64,000 bases of DNA, from assembly GCA_963921825.1 (NCBI GenBank), contig OY997590.1:41681039-41745038 (forward strand). Direction: 5' to 3'. Made by a program: the position numbers and the translations under genes. Below are positions 33,851 through 44,820 of the stretch, in pieces. This DNA is from Erodium maritimum. Its lineage: Eukaryota; Streptophyta; Magnoliopsida; Geraniales; Geraniaceae. The stretch's first letter is position 1; each line of letters opens with the position of its first letter. The notes beneath the pieces are model-generated. The model searched no databases and was not told the DNA's origin. It worked only from the letters and a program-made list of their open reading frames with translations.

Positions 33851-35513
33851 AGCTTGGTTCAAGACAGAGACCAACTTTAAGCGCGTATATCTCAGCAACA
33901 AAACGTTGGAATCCAAATCCCTTCGGTCAGATTGAAGACCAATATGTGTAGAACGTTCACACCAAAAATTAGCAAGATCGGACCTCAGATGAACCTCCGA
34001 TCAGGCACTTTACAGTGGCTGACACCGAAACAAATGGATTTGGCTTGAGTCTCCAAGACGCCTACATATCCTCTTGGAGGAATCAAAGCCACGTAGTTCT
34101 TGAACAATCCTTCCCAAAATCGTTTGTGTGCTAGCACAAGATGAAGAACAGTTCTTCCTCTCTCAATTCTCTCTACTCGTTTTTCTCTCTACACTTTGAC
34201 AACCATTCTCAACGCAACCTTAAGAAAAATCTGATTTTTCTTCTCTCTCTTGCATGCATATTTAACCCAACATGACCACACTTATTTTATATGAAAAAAC
34301 CCAACTCTTGGAGTTCCAACTTGGACAAATGTCTCACATAGGTTTTGCATGCTTACTATTCCTAAACATGACTCCACTAAGTCATTTCAAGCAAGTCCAA
34401 CTTTTGGACTTTCTTTTATGACAAGTGTCTCATTTTAGGAGTAGTGCTCATGCAAAAATACCCTCTTTGAAATTCAAAAATTCAAAAATTCAAGAGTCAT
34501 TTTTGCATTTTAATGCCCAACATAATCTTTATTATATTGGTAATTCGAAAAACGAGTTTAATGAATAAATAAATATTGTATCAAATATAATATATTATTT
34601 TATTCACTTAATGGAATTACAAAGTCCAACAAGATTTTGGGCTTGTTATTAGGTGTGACCCTGCAGGCTCATACGACGTTCGGTAGTGGGCCCGAAATCC
34701 TCGATTCGTCCACCTGTCATAGTTGTCTTCTAGCAAAGAAATATGACTACCCAAACGTGTATGATGATCGACAATGGGACTTAACCTTTACACGCTAATA
34801 TGCTAACCCTTCTGTCAACGATATCTCGATCGAATACGGCATAGGGCCGTCATCCTTATTTTATTCGATCGTTGTTTCTTAATCTTAAGTAGACTGCCAG
34901 TGATAACTCATTATCAAATCGCATGGCCATGCTTTTCCTGCAGTCCCACTTATCAAGGGGCCCAAACGATATCTCTCATATTTATATGAGTGACAGATCC
35001 CTTATCAGTCAACCATATCTCTCACATAGACACTTATGCACCCAATCACAACCTTTATAATTGCTCGGTTAAAGACAACGTTTAACTGTGTCAAAGCACA
35101 CAACCACCCATGTAGAAATCGTGATGACTATAAGGTCAGAGGACATAAGTCATGTTACGGTACTGAGAAATACTCATGACAATTCCTATGTAGTATTCTC
35201 ACAATGGGTCATCCAATGCCATTTCCCTAAATGACGTCTATGATTTGACTTCATATTCAATATGTATGATCATTAAAACGTGACCATCAGCCAACATCAT
35301 ACTAGTCTTAGTATATCAGTAAGACCAGGGATCAAGTGAATAATACTCTATTACTTCTAAGAGTTTTACTATCAGGTCCTCAACCCGATGATCTTAAGAA
35401 AGAGTATTATACACACTATTAACATTTCGCAAATGATAATAGTAGTGCCGATGTATTAATGAAATGATAATATCGTCCATGATCACGATTGGCCTAGGGC
35501 ACAAAAACCAACA

Positions 35514-36390
35514 CCTTTAGGATTCTATGAGTATTGGTAGCTAAATGAAACAAGATATTTCACCCATGAGTCATGGGTAACTTGTAGCAAGGCCTATGAT
35601 TTCCCAAGTCATAGAACTAATGATCGTTACCTCGTCAAGTCTTGTTATCATAAGTAGTTTGGCGAGTGTCACGACTAAACAATGGCATAGAAGCATCATA
35701 CTTTCTAATTCAATCTCAACATGTTCTCTTGATTCTGAGTGAGGAATGTAGGTGACTTATCAAACGCATGGCCATTCTTATTTTACAAACCCCCTATTAA
35801 TCAATATTGTTCGTTATGATGACAACTAACTTGTGTAATACAAGTGACAAGTCCCTATGACCATCACCCATATGTCTCACATGTGTGTATCCATGTCCGA
35901 ACATAACATTTATAACTATTTGTTATGATAAACGTTTGGTTGTGTCAAGTCATGAATCCACCTCATGTAGATCACATGGTGATGTCATGGTCGTAGGACT
36001 AACTACTTTGATAGTTGAGATATACTCATGTCTCTTTGTTCTATGGAGTATTTTCAAGCTGGGTCATCCAAATGTCAAACTCTTTGGCATCTATGAATTT
36101 GACTCATATCTCTATATGCATGATCAGTAAAACATGATCATCTCATCAAAATCACATTAGCTTTAACTATCAATTTAGGCTAGGGACGAGTGAATTGATT
36201 CACTAATTTGTTTATGAGAGTTCTACTACTAGGGAGCTTCTCCCCATTACCTTAGAAAGAGTAGTATATTCACAGTTTTACTAACATTACAACTTATTGA
36301 AAATAAAACGTTTGCCTACTTATTTATCAACTCACAAGAACGCTTGTAATATGTCAATGTGGATTATGCCTAGGGCACAAAAACTCAACA
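35514..36390 (-). repeat. F: copia-type LTR, partial, minus strand
   Basis: The tip at 36390 reads TGTTGAGTTTTTGTGCCCTAG on the minus strand in two pieces (TGTTGAG, TTTTTGTGCCCTAG). It shares diverged blocks, in the same order, with the E LTR: a GCATCAT block, GCATGGCCAT, a hairpin (35829-35845), GACAAGTCCCTAT and GGTCATCCAA. E appears to be inserted into it; the remainder would lie left of the window. Confidence 0.6.
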
Positions 36391-38511
36391 CATGCATGGA
36401 CTTATGGTTAATTTGATGTTGGTGGTGTTAATTACATTATTTGGGTTTTTTTAAGCTTAATTAGCATGCAATTACTTGTATGGGTATTAATCTATTTTTA
36501 TGCTACTCGATGTTTATGCATGATTCTCTTACCTTGCGTTCGAACTTTCATGTTATTGAACACGATTTTATGAGCTATCTTTTTCGTCTCTTTGTTGTAC
36601 ATCAAGTGCTAGGTTAGGTTGGTAAAAATATCACCTTTAGCCATTGAGTGAACTTATATAGGATTTCCCACATTTACATGTCTTGATTTCATATCGACGA
36701 GATATAAATCTGCGAGGGTGTGTCTCTAAATTCTCTTGTGTGTTTCAAGTCGACCGAACAATTTAGGAATATTTCCATAATTGTTGTGACGCTATGTAGA
36801 TTGATGTTTAGAGCCATCCATGATTCGATCTAGTGTTGAGTTGAGATTCACTTGTTTAGAATTTACTTACGCTTGTGTATTACCAGAGTCTCGTGATTCG
36901 TTACTCTATGTAGTTGTCCTTGATTGTCGGTAATCATCTTGAACGGTGGTGCTCAATTTTCAGGATGTTGAACTAGGCATAGCTAAGTAGTGTCGTCGAT
37001 TTTATTTGGAGTTTACTTATGCTTGTGTATTACCAGAGCTTCGTGATTCGTGACTCTATTTAGTTCTCCTTGATGATCGATACATTCAGTCATTAGGTTG
37101 AACTAGGCATAGCTAAGTAGATTCGTTGAGTGGTGTAGCTATCTCTTCTTGTGGTAGTTGGTATTGAGAGTGACATGCATTTGTTGTTTTTATTTCATGT
37201 TCTAGTATTGAACGAGCTTTGCTCAAGATTTTCCGATGATTGTTGGTGTGCATAACGGTCCGGACTATGGTCTCGTATCCTCTCCTCGTGACTAGTATGT
37301 GTTGATATCGTGATGTCGCATGCATAGGAATTTAAGTATTCTAAGATCATAAGGAAAGCTTTTATTTGACTTCACCATTGTTAACCATACCATGCGTTAA
37401 TTGGAATTCGTGTTTAGTTGTACTCGTGACCGACTACTTGTGTGAATCAATAGTGATGTACCTTATGTGGTTGAGTGTGTATATTTTTTTTGTTTCTCTA
37501 AACTTAATCAAACTTTTAGCTCTTTGCCCTTTGTTTTTCCTTTTAGGGATTTAGAAATGACAACCCATGTTCTTTGGTTTTAGTGAAAATACTACTGATG
37601 ATACCTCTGCTCCCGGTGTGATCAACAGGTACTTAGTTGTTAACTATATTGCTTTATGACTATGTCTTAACGTACGTAAAAGAGGGATATGTCCCATAAT
37701 CATTCCTACCTATCAGTCCCCTTGTAGACTTTATAATAATGTTAACGTTTACGTACCATATCAAAAATAGACATCTAAAATTGATTAAATATTTGCAGAA
37801 TTATCTCTAAAAAATTAAGTTGAAAAATAGTTAAATAACATTTTTTTTTGTATTTACGGAGTATTTCCGGTATTTTGAAAATATAAAAGTTCATTTGTCA
37901 CTTTCGACATGTGTTGGATTGAATTTGATATAAAACAAAATTTGCAGTGTGAATCAATATAAAAATAACGTTTACGCAATAATATGGTACAACTTTAAAT
38001 TATAAAGAGTCAATTACGTTGACATATCACGTACTATACCCGTTTAACGGATAAATACCCCAAAGTTATTTCATAACGAAAACCTATCCCGAACTAACAC
38101 TTAGTAACAACGTTAGTCATTCTGTCCATGTCTGTTAGTTTTTTTTGTTAAAATGACGCAAACACCCTCAATTAGTATTGAAAATTACACAACTCTAACT
38201 TTATTCCCAAATTTGTCACAAAATCATAAAAAATGTTTAAAAAAAATCAGTTTTTCTTATGTCAGATTTTAACTAATTCTTATTTATTTATTTTTAAATA
38301 TATATTCATTTATGTAATCTTTTTTCTATTGAAATCACAAAAAACCATATACAACAATGACATGATTAACGCGTTTTTTTAAAGAGATTAACGCATCTTT
38401 CATTTCCCATATACAAGAACCATGAGCCTCTAATCATATCTGAAACATAACCTATCTATTTCAAATCTCTTCCCAATCTCTAACGAAATATATCTCTCTA
38501 TCCAAATCTCT
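36391..38511. other. AT-rich stretch without assignable gene
   Basis: About 2.1 kb with no frame I can support on either strand and no TE domain. It holds one diverged tandem duplication (36861-37130) and several poly-T runs. It may be old non-coding LTR-element sequence or the only non-repetitive DNA in the window. Confidence 0.5.
36861..37130. repeat. Diverged tandem duplication, about 150 bp period
   Basis: Both units contain TTTACTTA(C/T)GCTTGTGTAT, TTACCAGAG, TCGTGATTCGT and end with GAACTAGGCATAGCTAAGTA. Unit 1 is 36861-37000 and unit 2 is 37012-37130. Confidence 0.75.
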
Positions 38512-38861
38512 AACCCACCAACAGATCTATTGATGAGGACATCGAGACTATCTTATCCGAACCCGAGGAAGAAGCTATCAGCAATACCGAGAAAGAAGTT
38601 ATCAGCAACATTCCAAGCATGCGACTAGCACCAATGACAAGGTCAGGAACTAGAGCATTACGAGAAGAGTTCAACAAACAAGTGGAGGGCTTAATTACAC
38701 TTATAGAGCATGGGGAACTCCAAGAAGACGTGATCACCAAGGCAAATCAAGAAGACATTCAAGAGCAATTCAAGACTTCAACAAATCTGTATTTGCCTCT
38801 TCTTCAAGGAATTAATGAAGCCAACTTGTTCCTCATTTCCTATGACAAATCAGCCACTTAA
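38512..38861 (+). pseudogene. H: possible gypsy polyprotein C-terminal fragment
   Basis: An open frame without a clear start. It begins acidic (DIETILSEPEEEA), then LAPMTRSGTRALREEFN, then LYLPLLQGINEANLFLISYD, and stops at 38861. The PMTR-(S/A)-(G/R)-(T/A)-R motif is typical of the tail after integrase in plant gypsy polyproteins. No integrase lies upstream, so the 5' part is gone. The family call is from memory of this motif only. Confidence 0.4.
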
Positions 38862-38876
38862 TTCATTCAAGAGAGA

Positions 38877-39416
38877 TGAATAGCCAAGGTATGCATTTGA
38901 ATTCAGATTATTAATGAGCTATTTTTGTTTTTTTTTTTTGCAGATTTCCAACCTTTAGTTTCTTAAGAGTCATTTAGTATTAATTAAAGTCTCTTGTAAT
39001 TAGTTTTTGACCCTAGAAGGTCACCTACTGATGGACTATTTAATAAAGTCTCTTCTCAACATGTATGATGCAAGTTTTTTTGCAATAAAAAATTCAAGTT
39101 TTCTTATGGGTAGAACATTAAAGCATTTCAATCTTCATGTGTGTGAATCCTTGAAGTTTGACTGTTTCAACTTATCACAAACTTTCAATAATCTGTGTGG
39201 CGTCGTTCAACCCACCATCTTTCTCCCTAGTTACTTAGATTCTTCAAAGAGTGTTGTATGACCAGTTGAAGCAATCTCCATCTTCGATTCCATCTTCATT
39301 AGTTGGTTCCTTATAGAGTGTTGTAACGCCAGCTAAGGTTCTCCATCATACCACCATTATCCTATACATTCTATCAACAAGGCTTTCTCTAATACTACCA
39401 CCACATTCCTGTATCA
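38877..39416 (+). repeat. H: probable LTR
   Basis: Lies between the polyprotein tail, whose end has a purine run (AAGAGAGATGAA), and a primer-site-like sequence at 39419. Bounded TGAA...ATCA, about 540 bp. It contains AATAAAGTCTC near 39042, possibly polyadenylation-related. Confidence 0.4.
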
Positions 39417-39418
39417 TC

Positions 39419-39685
39419 TGGTATTAGAGCTAAACGCTCTAAATCAGGTTTTATCTATCCTTGTTAATTTCGTCTTTATCTTTTTTGTTGTTGTTCTAGT
39501 TTACAAAAAAAAACTTTGAGGAAAACTCAAATTTGTCCAAATTTGTTTTTCATAGTTGTTATCTTATCATTTTAAGTTCAGTACCTTTTCGGCTTCTTTT
39601 GCATTTCATTTGTTTCGTTTGTGAGAAACTACAACATATAGGATTATGGAAGATCAAGGGGATGCAAACGTAGTTTATATTCTTG
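39419..39685 (+). other. H: primer-binding site and start of a gag frame
   Basis: TGGTATTAGAGC (39419-39430) differs by one base from the tRNA-Met site. A frame starting at 39646 (MEDQGDANVVYIL) is cut at 39685 by the insertion of C5. The last five bases, TCTTG, would be the C5 target copy; its partner is off-window. Confidence 0.4.
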
Positions 39686-39742
39686 TGTTAGCCTTAATGC
39701 CCGTAGTTCAATCCTAAATGTCCAAATGTATAAATCATCGTT
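39686..39742 (+). repeat. C5 5' LTR, first 57 bp
   Basis: Begins TGTTAGCCTTAATGCCCGTA and ends with TCGTT, the target of G3. The sequence continues at 49976. Confidence 0.88.
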
Positions 39743-39854
39743 TGTAAAGACCGAGGAAATTTAAACGTTTAATTTATTAAATAATAACGTCGAGGTTGGA
39801 AACGAGTTGGTTCTGTGTAAAAAAAAAAAAAAAACTGTTGGGCTGATTCGTTCA

Positions 39855-39898
39855 TTGGGCCTGGCCCAACCAGCTGGCCCAAGCCCTGGGTATATATA
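39855..39898 (+). promoter_or_regulatory. Candidate G3 LTR promoter
   Basis: Two GGCCCA/TGGGCC boxes (39857-39884) followed by GGGTATATATACCC (39888-39901). The spacing suits a plant RNA polymerase II promoter with transcription starting near 39925. Confidence 0.5.
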
Positions 39899-39937
39899 CC
39901 CATTTTAGGGTTTTATCCCTCATATTCAGCCCCCCTC

Positions 39938-40528
39938 ATGCGCAGCCGACCTCCCTTTCTCTCTCTCGTCTTCGTCTTCTTTCCCTCGCCGGCGCCGATT
40001 TCGACCGCCTCCCCTCCTTCTTCGTCCGGCCGCCACCTCCCTCTCTCCGTCCCGAACCCCCCTCACCGAGCCCGAGCTCGTTCTTCTCCAGCTCAAAACC
40101 CCGACCTTCCTCCCTCAGCAACGGCCGACCACCACCCGTCCTCCTCACCTCCTCCGTCCAACCACGACCACGCCGTCGTCCCGACCACCCTCCTCCCTCA
40201 CCAGATCCGTCCAACCACGCCGTGCACCGCCCCCGTCTTCTCCAACTCACGTCGCCGCCGCCGTTGGCCGAGTCTCCGTCCAGCCACGGCACCACCACCG
40301 AGCCGCCTCTCTCTCTCGTCTTCTCGGACCAGATCCGCCCTCGCCGTGCACGAGAAGGGTTCGCCAGCGCCGTCCCAGAGCTCCTTCGCCTCCCTCGAAC
40401 CCGAGCCCCGTCTACCCAGATCTGAGACAGGTGAGGGCCACCGTGCCTCGCCGTGCTCCGCCGCCACGCCCGGCACCACGACCACCTCCCGCCGCCCTTA
40501 TCTCCCTTACGGTGAGCCACCACCGTGA
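39938..40528 (+). other. GC-rich open frame inside the G3 LTR, function unknown
   Basis: A 196-codon frame starts shortly after the TATA box (MRSRPPFLSLVFVFF...) and is rich in Pro, Ser and Arg. The opposite strand is also open for 195 codons (40523-39936), a sign of biased composition. No domain is recognised. It could be a leader exon or a captured host exon. Strong splice-donor look-alikes follow (CAG-GTGAGG at 40431, GTGAGT at 40525). Confidence 0.35.
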
Positions 40529-40609
40529 GTTTCCGGCCGGCTTTATCGTCGTCGAGGGTCGTCGGATTTTATGACCGAGCCCTCCGTTTCGTCGTATTGT
40601 TTTCGATTT

Positions 40610-40700
40610 ATGTTAATCTGTTAACATTAGATCTGTTAATGATAGATCTGTTAATGTAAAATCTGTTATTGTTAAATCTGTAAATGTTGATCAGTTAATA
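40610..40700 (+). repeat. Short AT-rich tandem repeat in G3 LTR
   Basis: Five or six units of about 16 bp on (A/T)GATCTGTTAATGT with drift. Confidence 0.7.
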
Positions 40701-41734
40701 CGAAACAACTGTAAATTTTGGATCTATTTAGTGGAATCAAAATCGGATTTTGGAAAGAAAAGTTGTAAAACGAAAATCAGATTAAAGAAAAAGGGGTTTA
40801 AAATAAAAAGGGAATTAAAATCAATTTGGGTTTTAAAAACGGTTTTAAATTGAGGAGTTGAGAATCAGATTTGTTAGGAAATAAACTAAAACGTCGGAAA
40901 TAAAACGTGGGTTTTAGAAAGTCGATTTAAGTGAACAGTCAGATTTGATTTAAAATGGATCTTGATCCGTTGAGCGTGGAACGGATAATCGGGCTGTTGA
41001 AATGGACTGCAATTTGGGTTTAAAAGGGAACAAAAGCAGACCGCTGAATCGGACCTCGGGATTCGTGCATTGGGACTGTGCCTCGCATGCACCGGTTTCG
41101 GTGCTCGGGTACTCAACCCGATTCACCGTGACCCCGCTTTTATCCCGCTCGAGTTTAAAGGACAACTGTCGTTTTTAGACTGTTTTAATCGTGACCTTTA
41201 GATTAACCTGGGAACCGCCTCTAATTTATGGCTTTCGTGTTATCCTTCGCGTCCGGCTTTGATCGAAGTGAAGCCCGGAAGTAGCGAGCCAGAACGTCAG
41301 CAACTAGGAAGCGTAGCGGTTGCTCTTCAGTTGAGGTAGGGAAAAGTAGCCGGATCTCGGCCCTGACTAGGGAAAGTTAACAGTAGAATTGCATGTGACA
41401 CCGGGGTGTCGTGGGTTGAGTAGGTTTATTTTAAATACTAGAAAAGCATGATGCGGGGTTTGTAGCGTTTATCAGAAAAGCATGATACGGGAACGTAGTG
41501 ATTACTGGAAATGCATGTGACACTTAGTAGTGTCGTAGGAGCAGAGAACTTAGCGTTAGCTGATTTACTGGAGGCATATGACCATGCCGGGAGGTTGTTG
41601 TGAACTTGTTGATATTAGGAGTACTGGAGGCATATGACCATGCCCGGAGGTTGTTTGTGGAACTAGTGATCTTAGGACTGTTGGAGGCATCGTTTATGCC
41701 GGAGGTTGTTGTGTGTTATTTACGGTTGAGTAGG

Positions 41735-41925
41735 GTGGCCTTGAGAGCCCATGTTGTTTATTGTCGAGTTTGAGTGGCCTTGAGAGCCCGTGTTGTTTAT
41801 TGTCGAGTTTGAGTGGCCTTGAGAGCCCGTGTTATTTATTGCTGAGTCTTGGGTGGCCTTGAGAGCCCGTGTTATTTATTGCTGAGTCTTGGGTGGCCAT
41901 GAGAGCCCGTGTTGTCGTTGGTGTG
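41735..41925 (+). repeat. Minisatellite in G3 5' LTR
   Basis: About five units of 40-44 bp starting GTGGCCTTGAGAGCCCGTGT, of two types (TTGTCGAGTTTGA or TTGCTGAGTCTTG endings). The 3' LTR copy (48883-49065) has one more unit of the second type. Confidence 0.8.
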
Positions 41926-42540
41926 TCTTGAGTGGCAGTGAGTGCCCTTGGGGTTGTTGAACCCGAGTCTTGGCTGTTGAGGTGTCTTGAGTGGCCTTGA
42001 GTGCCTGTGTGTTTGAATTTGCTTGTAATTGTGATTGTGATTGTGATTGCGGATCCCGGTACGTTGCAAGCACTCTTTGGCTGGCTTGACCAAATTTGAG
42101 TATCAACGGGTTGCAAGCACTCTTTGGCTGGCCTGACATGGTTTGAGTAACATAGGTTGCAAGCACTCTTTGGCTGGCCTGGTCCGAGTTTGAGTATCAC
42201 AGGTTGTAAGCACTCTTTGGCTAGCCTGATCCGTGTTCGTGTGAGTGGGAGAGGTTACTGAGCAGTTGGTATGCGATCCGTTGTGATTTTGTTTGGTGTG
42301 CGATCCCTTGTGATCTATTTGGTGTTGTGTAGTTGTCGTTTGAGTCCTTGGGAGAGGTCGTCAATTGTTGTGTCAGGTCTACTTACGTGGTTGAGTGTTG
42401 AGTCATTCGAGGAAGGTCACCGTGGGAGTTTGTCAGTCGGAGTACTTGAGTTGGGGACGGTGATCCCCGGAGTCGAGTCTGTTGTGGGTGTTATAGGCTT
42501 TGTCTGCTAATTATGCCGTAGTCAGTCTGTTATCCGTGGT

Positions 42541-42578
42541 GGTGAGCGAACGCTCACCCCTAGCTGCTTTTCCTACAG
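42541..42578 (+). promoter_or_regulatory. LTR hairpin and candidate 3' splice site
   Basis: GGTGAGCG-AA-CGCTCACC (42541-42558) followed by GCTGCTTTTCCTACAG ending at 42578. The pair recurs in G1 and in both G2 LTRs. In the G3 3' LTR the AG has become AC. Confidence 0.4.
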
Positions 42579-42837
42579 GTACTGTTCGTGGGACGGACTA
42601 GGTGAGCTCTCGAAGCTTGTGGAGCTAGGAGCGGAGTCCGGGTTTTGTCTTTTGAGTCTAGTGACGGATACCTTGTACTTTTGTCCACTTGTTGGGACCT
42701 GTTTTAAACTGTAATTATTATTTTGTTGAACTAAACTGTTATTTTAAAGTGTTTAATGAAAGCAGGTTTCAAATGTCTTTCTTATTTTAAACGTTCGCGT
42801 CCCGAGTTCGGTTTACTGAAATTGGGGCGTGACAGCT

Positions 42838-42849
42838 TGGTATCAGAGC
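42838..42849 (+). other. G3 primer-binding site, initiator tRNA-Met
   Basis: TGGTATCAGAGC three bases after the LTR. Confidence 0.88.
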
Positions 42850-44090
42850 TCGAGGTTTCATACCTCGGACTGTCCGTCAATTAGGTGGGAGAGTCGAGTC
42901 GGTAGAGTCCCGTCGTACGTTGGGTACGTAGGTCGGGAACCGTGTGTAAACCCTAAATGGCTTGAGTCTTGTTTTGTCTGTGTGTATGTACAGTACGGGG
43001 CTACTGGCATACTGTTTGTGTGCTGCGTGAAACGTTTTTAAGCTGTTGCGGGTCGACTCAGGAGCGCTCCTGTAGTCGAACGTGACGGTGCTGATGTCAA
43101 GTCGGTACAACGTAGTTCGGGGACGCCTGGACCGGGTTGTAACCACCTGATGTCAAGAAATGAGGTTTTAATGAAGTAGAGAAAGCTTTAAAAAAAAAAA
43201 TTTGATTGTTTTGATGTTGTTTGACGCCGTGGGCGTTCGTGTTTGATTGTGATTTGCCTTGAGGGCGTGTTTGATTTTGGTTGGCCCGGTGGGCGAGTAT
43301 TGTGTTGTTGTCGTTTGGCCGTGTCGGCTCGTGTTTTGGTTGAGGTTGAATGCCTTTCTTGGTCTGTGAATCGTGGCGCGTGTGTTTGCTGTTTTAGTAG
43401 TCAAACGTGTGTTGGTAAATTGTGGGTCGAGCGTGTGTGTAGTTTAAGGCGTTTATTTGGGATAAAACGGGGTAAGGTTCGGGTCTGAAACAAAGGGAAA
43501 AAGGCCCAGTAGCGTCGCGAGGTCCTGGGCCGCGGCCTGGTGGCCGAGGCTTTAGCAGATCAGAGAAATCCGAGGCTTTATCTTTTGTTCGTTGTGCGGT
43601 TAGGCTTGTCGTTGCGTGACTGATTGCGCGTTTGTGCGATCTATTTGAGGTCTCCTTACGTTTTATTTACAATTGAAGTTTTAATAGTGTGGGCAATGAT
43701 TGTTTGCTTAGTTGAGAGCGTGTTACCCGTTTTGAGGTTTCCCTACGTGATCGGGTAATTGGGGTTTTGAGGTTACGAACAATAGCGATTTACTGAATCG
43801 AGGACGTGATTCCCGTGTCGAAGTTTATCTTACTAGAGCGAGTACTAAGTTGTTGATAGCGTGAGCGGTGTGACGTTTGACATCCGGTTTTGAGGTAGTG
43901 GTTTGCCCTGCCTAGATCGGTAAGTCTTTAGTGCGTTACTAGTATGCCATAATCGAACGGGTGTCCGTGGAGGTGAGCATAACGCTCATCCCCTTTACTA
44001 CTTTTCCCGCAAAGGACGAGTAGCGAACACTGGTTTGGTTGCGGAAGGTTACAAGTAATGCCTAGAGAGACCGAGAGGGTCCGTGAGTTT
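42850..44090 (+). other. G3 leader in place of gag
   Basis: Colinear with the G2 leader but shorter. Contains two or three decayed GGGCGTG units (43225-43290) and the LTR-like hairpin segment at 43968-43990. It joins protease-linker sequence at about 44070. No gag domain. Confidence 0.65.
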
Positions 44091-44105
44091 TAGCAGCGAC
44101 TGAGC

Positions 44106-44820
44106 TTGTGCGTATATCTGTGGGAAGGATACCCACGAAATGACCGCCTTGACGTGATCCTGGGAATGGATTGGCGAGCGAAGTACCAAGTCATTATCGA
44201 CTGTTACAGGCGACGAGTGACGGTGTCAACAGGCAGCACGAAAGGTTCGTGTATTCTGAGCAGTAGGAGCGGAGTTTCTCCTGTCGGCTTGTCTCCAGTA
44301 AAGGAGGTGTCGGCCGAGCAGGGCCGAGAATTACCGCGAGTGGCGTGCGAGTTCCCCGAGGTCTTCCCTAAGGAATTGAGCGGGTTGCGACCAGTTCGTG
44401 AGGTGGAGTTCGGGATTGACCTGGTGCCGGGAACGGCAGCGATATCGATGGCGCCTTACAGGTTCGCGCTAGCACTCTTCGTGAAGAAGAAGAGTGGAGA
44501 GCTTCGGATTTGCATGGACTACCGGAAACTGAACCGGGTTACGGTGTACAACCGACACCCGATGCTGAGAACTGACGACTTGTTCGACCAGTTGGGAGGG
44601 TCGACGTGTTTCTCGAAGATCGATCTACGATCCGGATATTACCAGTTGCGAGTCCGAGAGGGGGGAACGTCGCAAGGACTGCAATACGGACATGCTATGA
44701 ACATCACGAGTCTGGGTGATGACTTTGGACTGCCGAACGCACCTGCAGCGTTCATGGATCTGATGAACAGTATATTGCGGCCGTTCTTAGATCAGTTGTG
44801 GTGGTGTCTGTAGACGACAA
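44106..44820 (+). pseudogene. G3 protease linker and truncated reverse transcriptase
   Basis: One open frame of 235 codons: [89 protein letters not shown]. About 32 codons (PAELTELK...STSPWGAP) are deleted inside it. A lost base then puts the catalytic box out of frame (VSVDD can be read in the next frame). Directly after GACGAC of that box the sequence jumps past the RT thumb and RNase H to the integrase N-terminal region. Confidence 0.8.

Larger units (their letters stand above)
23069..35513 (-). mobile_element. E: older copia-type LTR, split by G2
   Basis: LTR pieces 23069-23174 and 33856-35513 total about 1.76 kb. The outer tip on the minus strand is TGTTGGTTTTTGTGCCCTAG, a common plant copia LTR start. 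G2 lies between the pieces with the target AGCTT on both sides. The LTR shares ordered blocks with family C: a 61 bp stretch at 34041-34101, GTGTGACCCT, GCCGTCATCCTTATT, GCATGGCCATGC, and a hairpin at 34975-34990. Confidence 0.7.
39743..42834 (+). repeat. G3 5' LTR, complete, 3092 bp
   Basis: Begins TGTAAAGACCGAGG and ends GGGGCGTGACA. The first 1.59 kb do not resemble G1 or G2; the shared part starts near 41335. Promoter-like features: TTGGGCCTGGCCCAA and TGGCCCAAGCCC near 39855-39887, then TATATATA at 39891. Confidence 0.88.

Noticed and set aside
34150..36130. Possible host gene with a pyrimidine-rich 5' region
   Set aside because: The stretch aligns in block order with copia LTRs and ends at LTR tips; no frame above 81 codons.
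39936..40523. 195-codon antisense frame in the G3 LTR
   Set aside because: Mirror of the GC-rich plus frame, rich in Gly/Arg by composition; the promoter is on the other strand.
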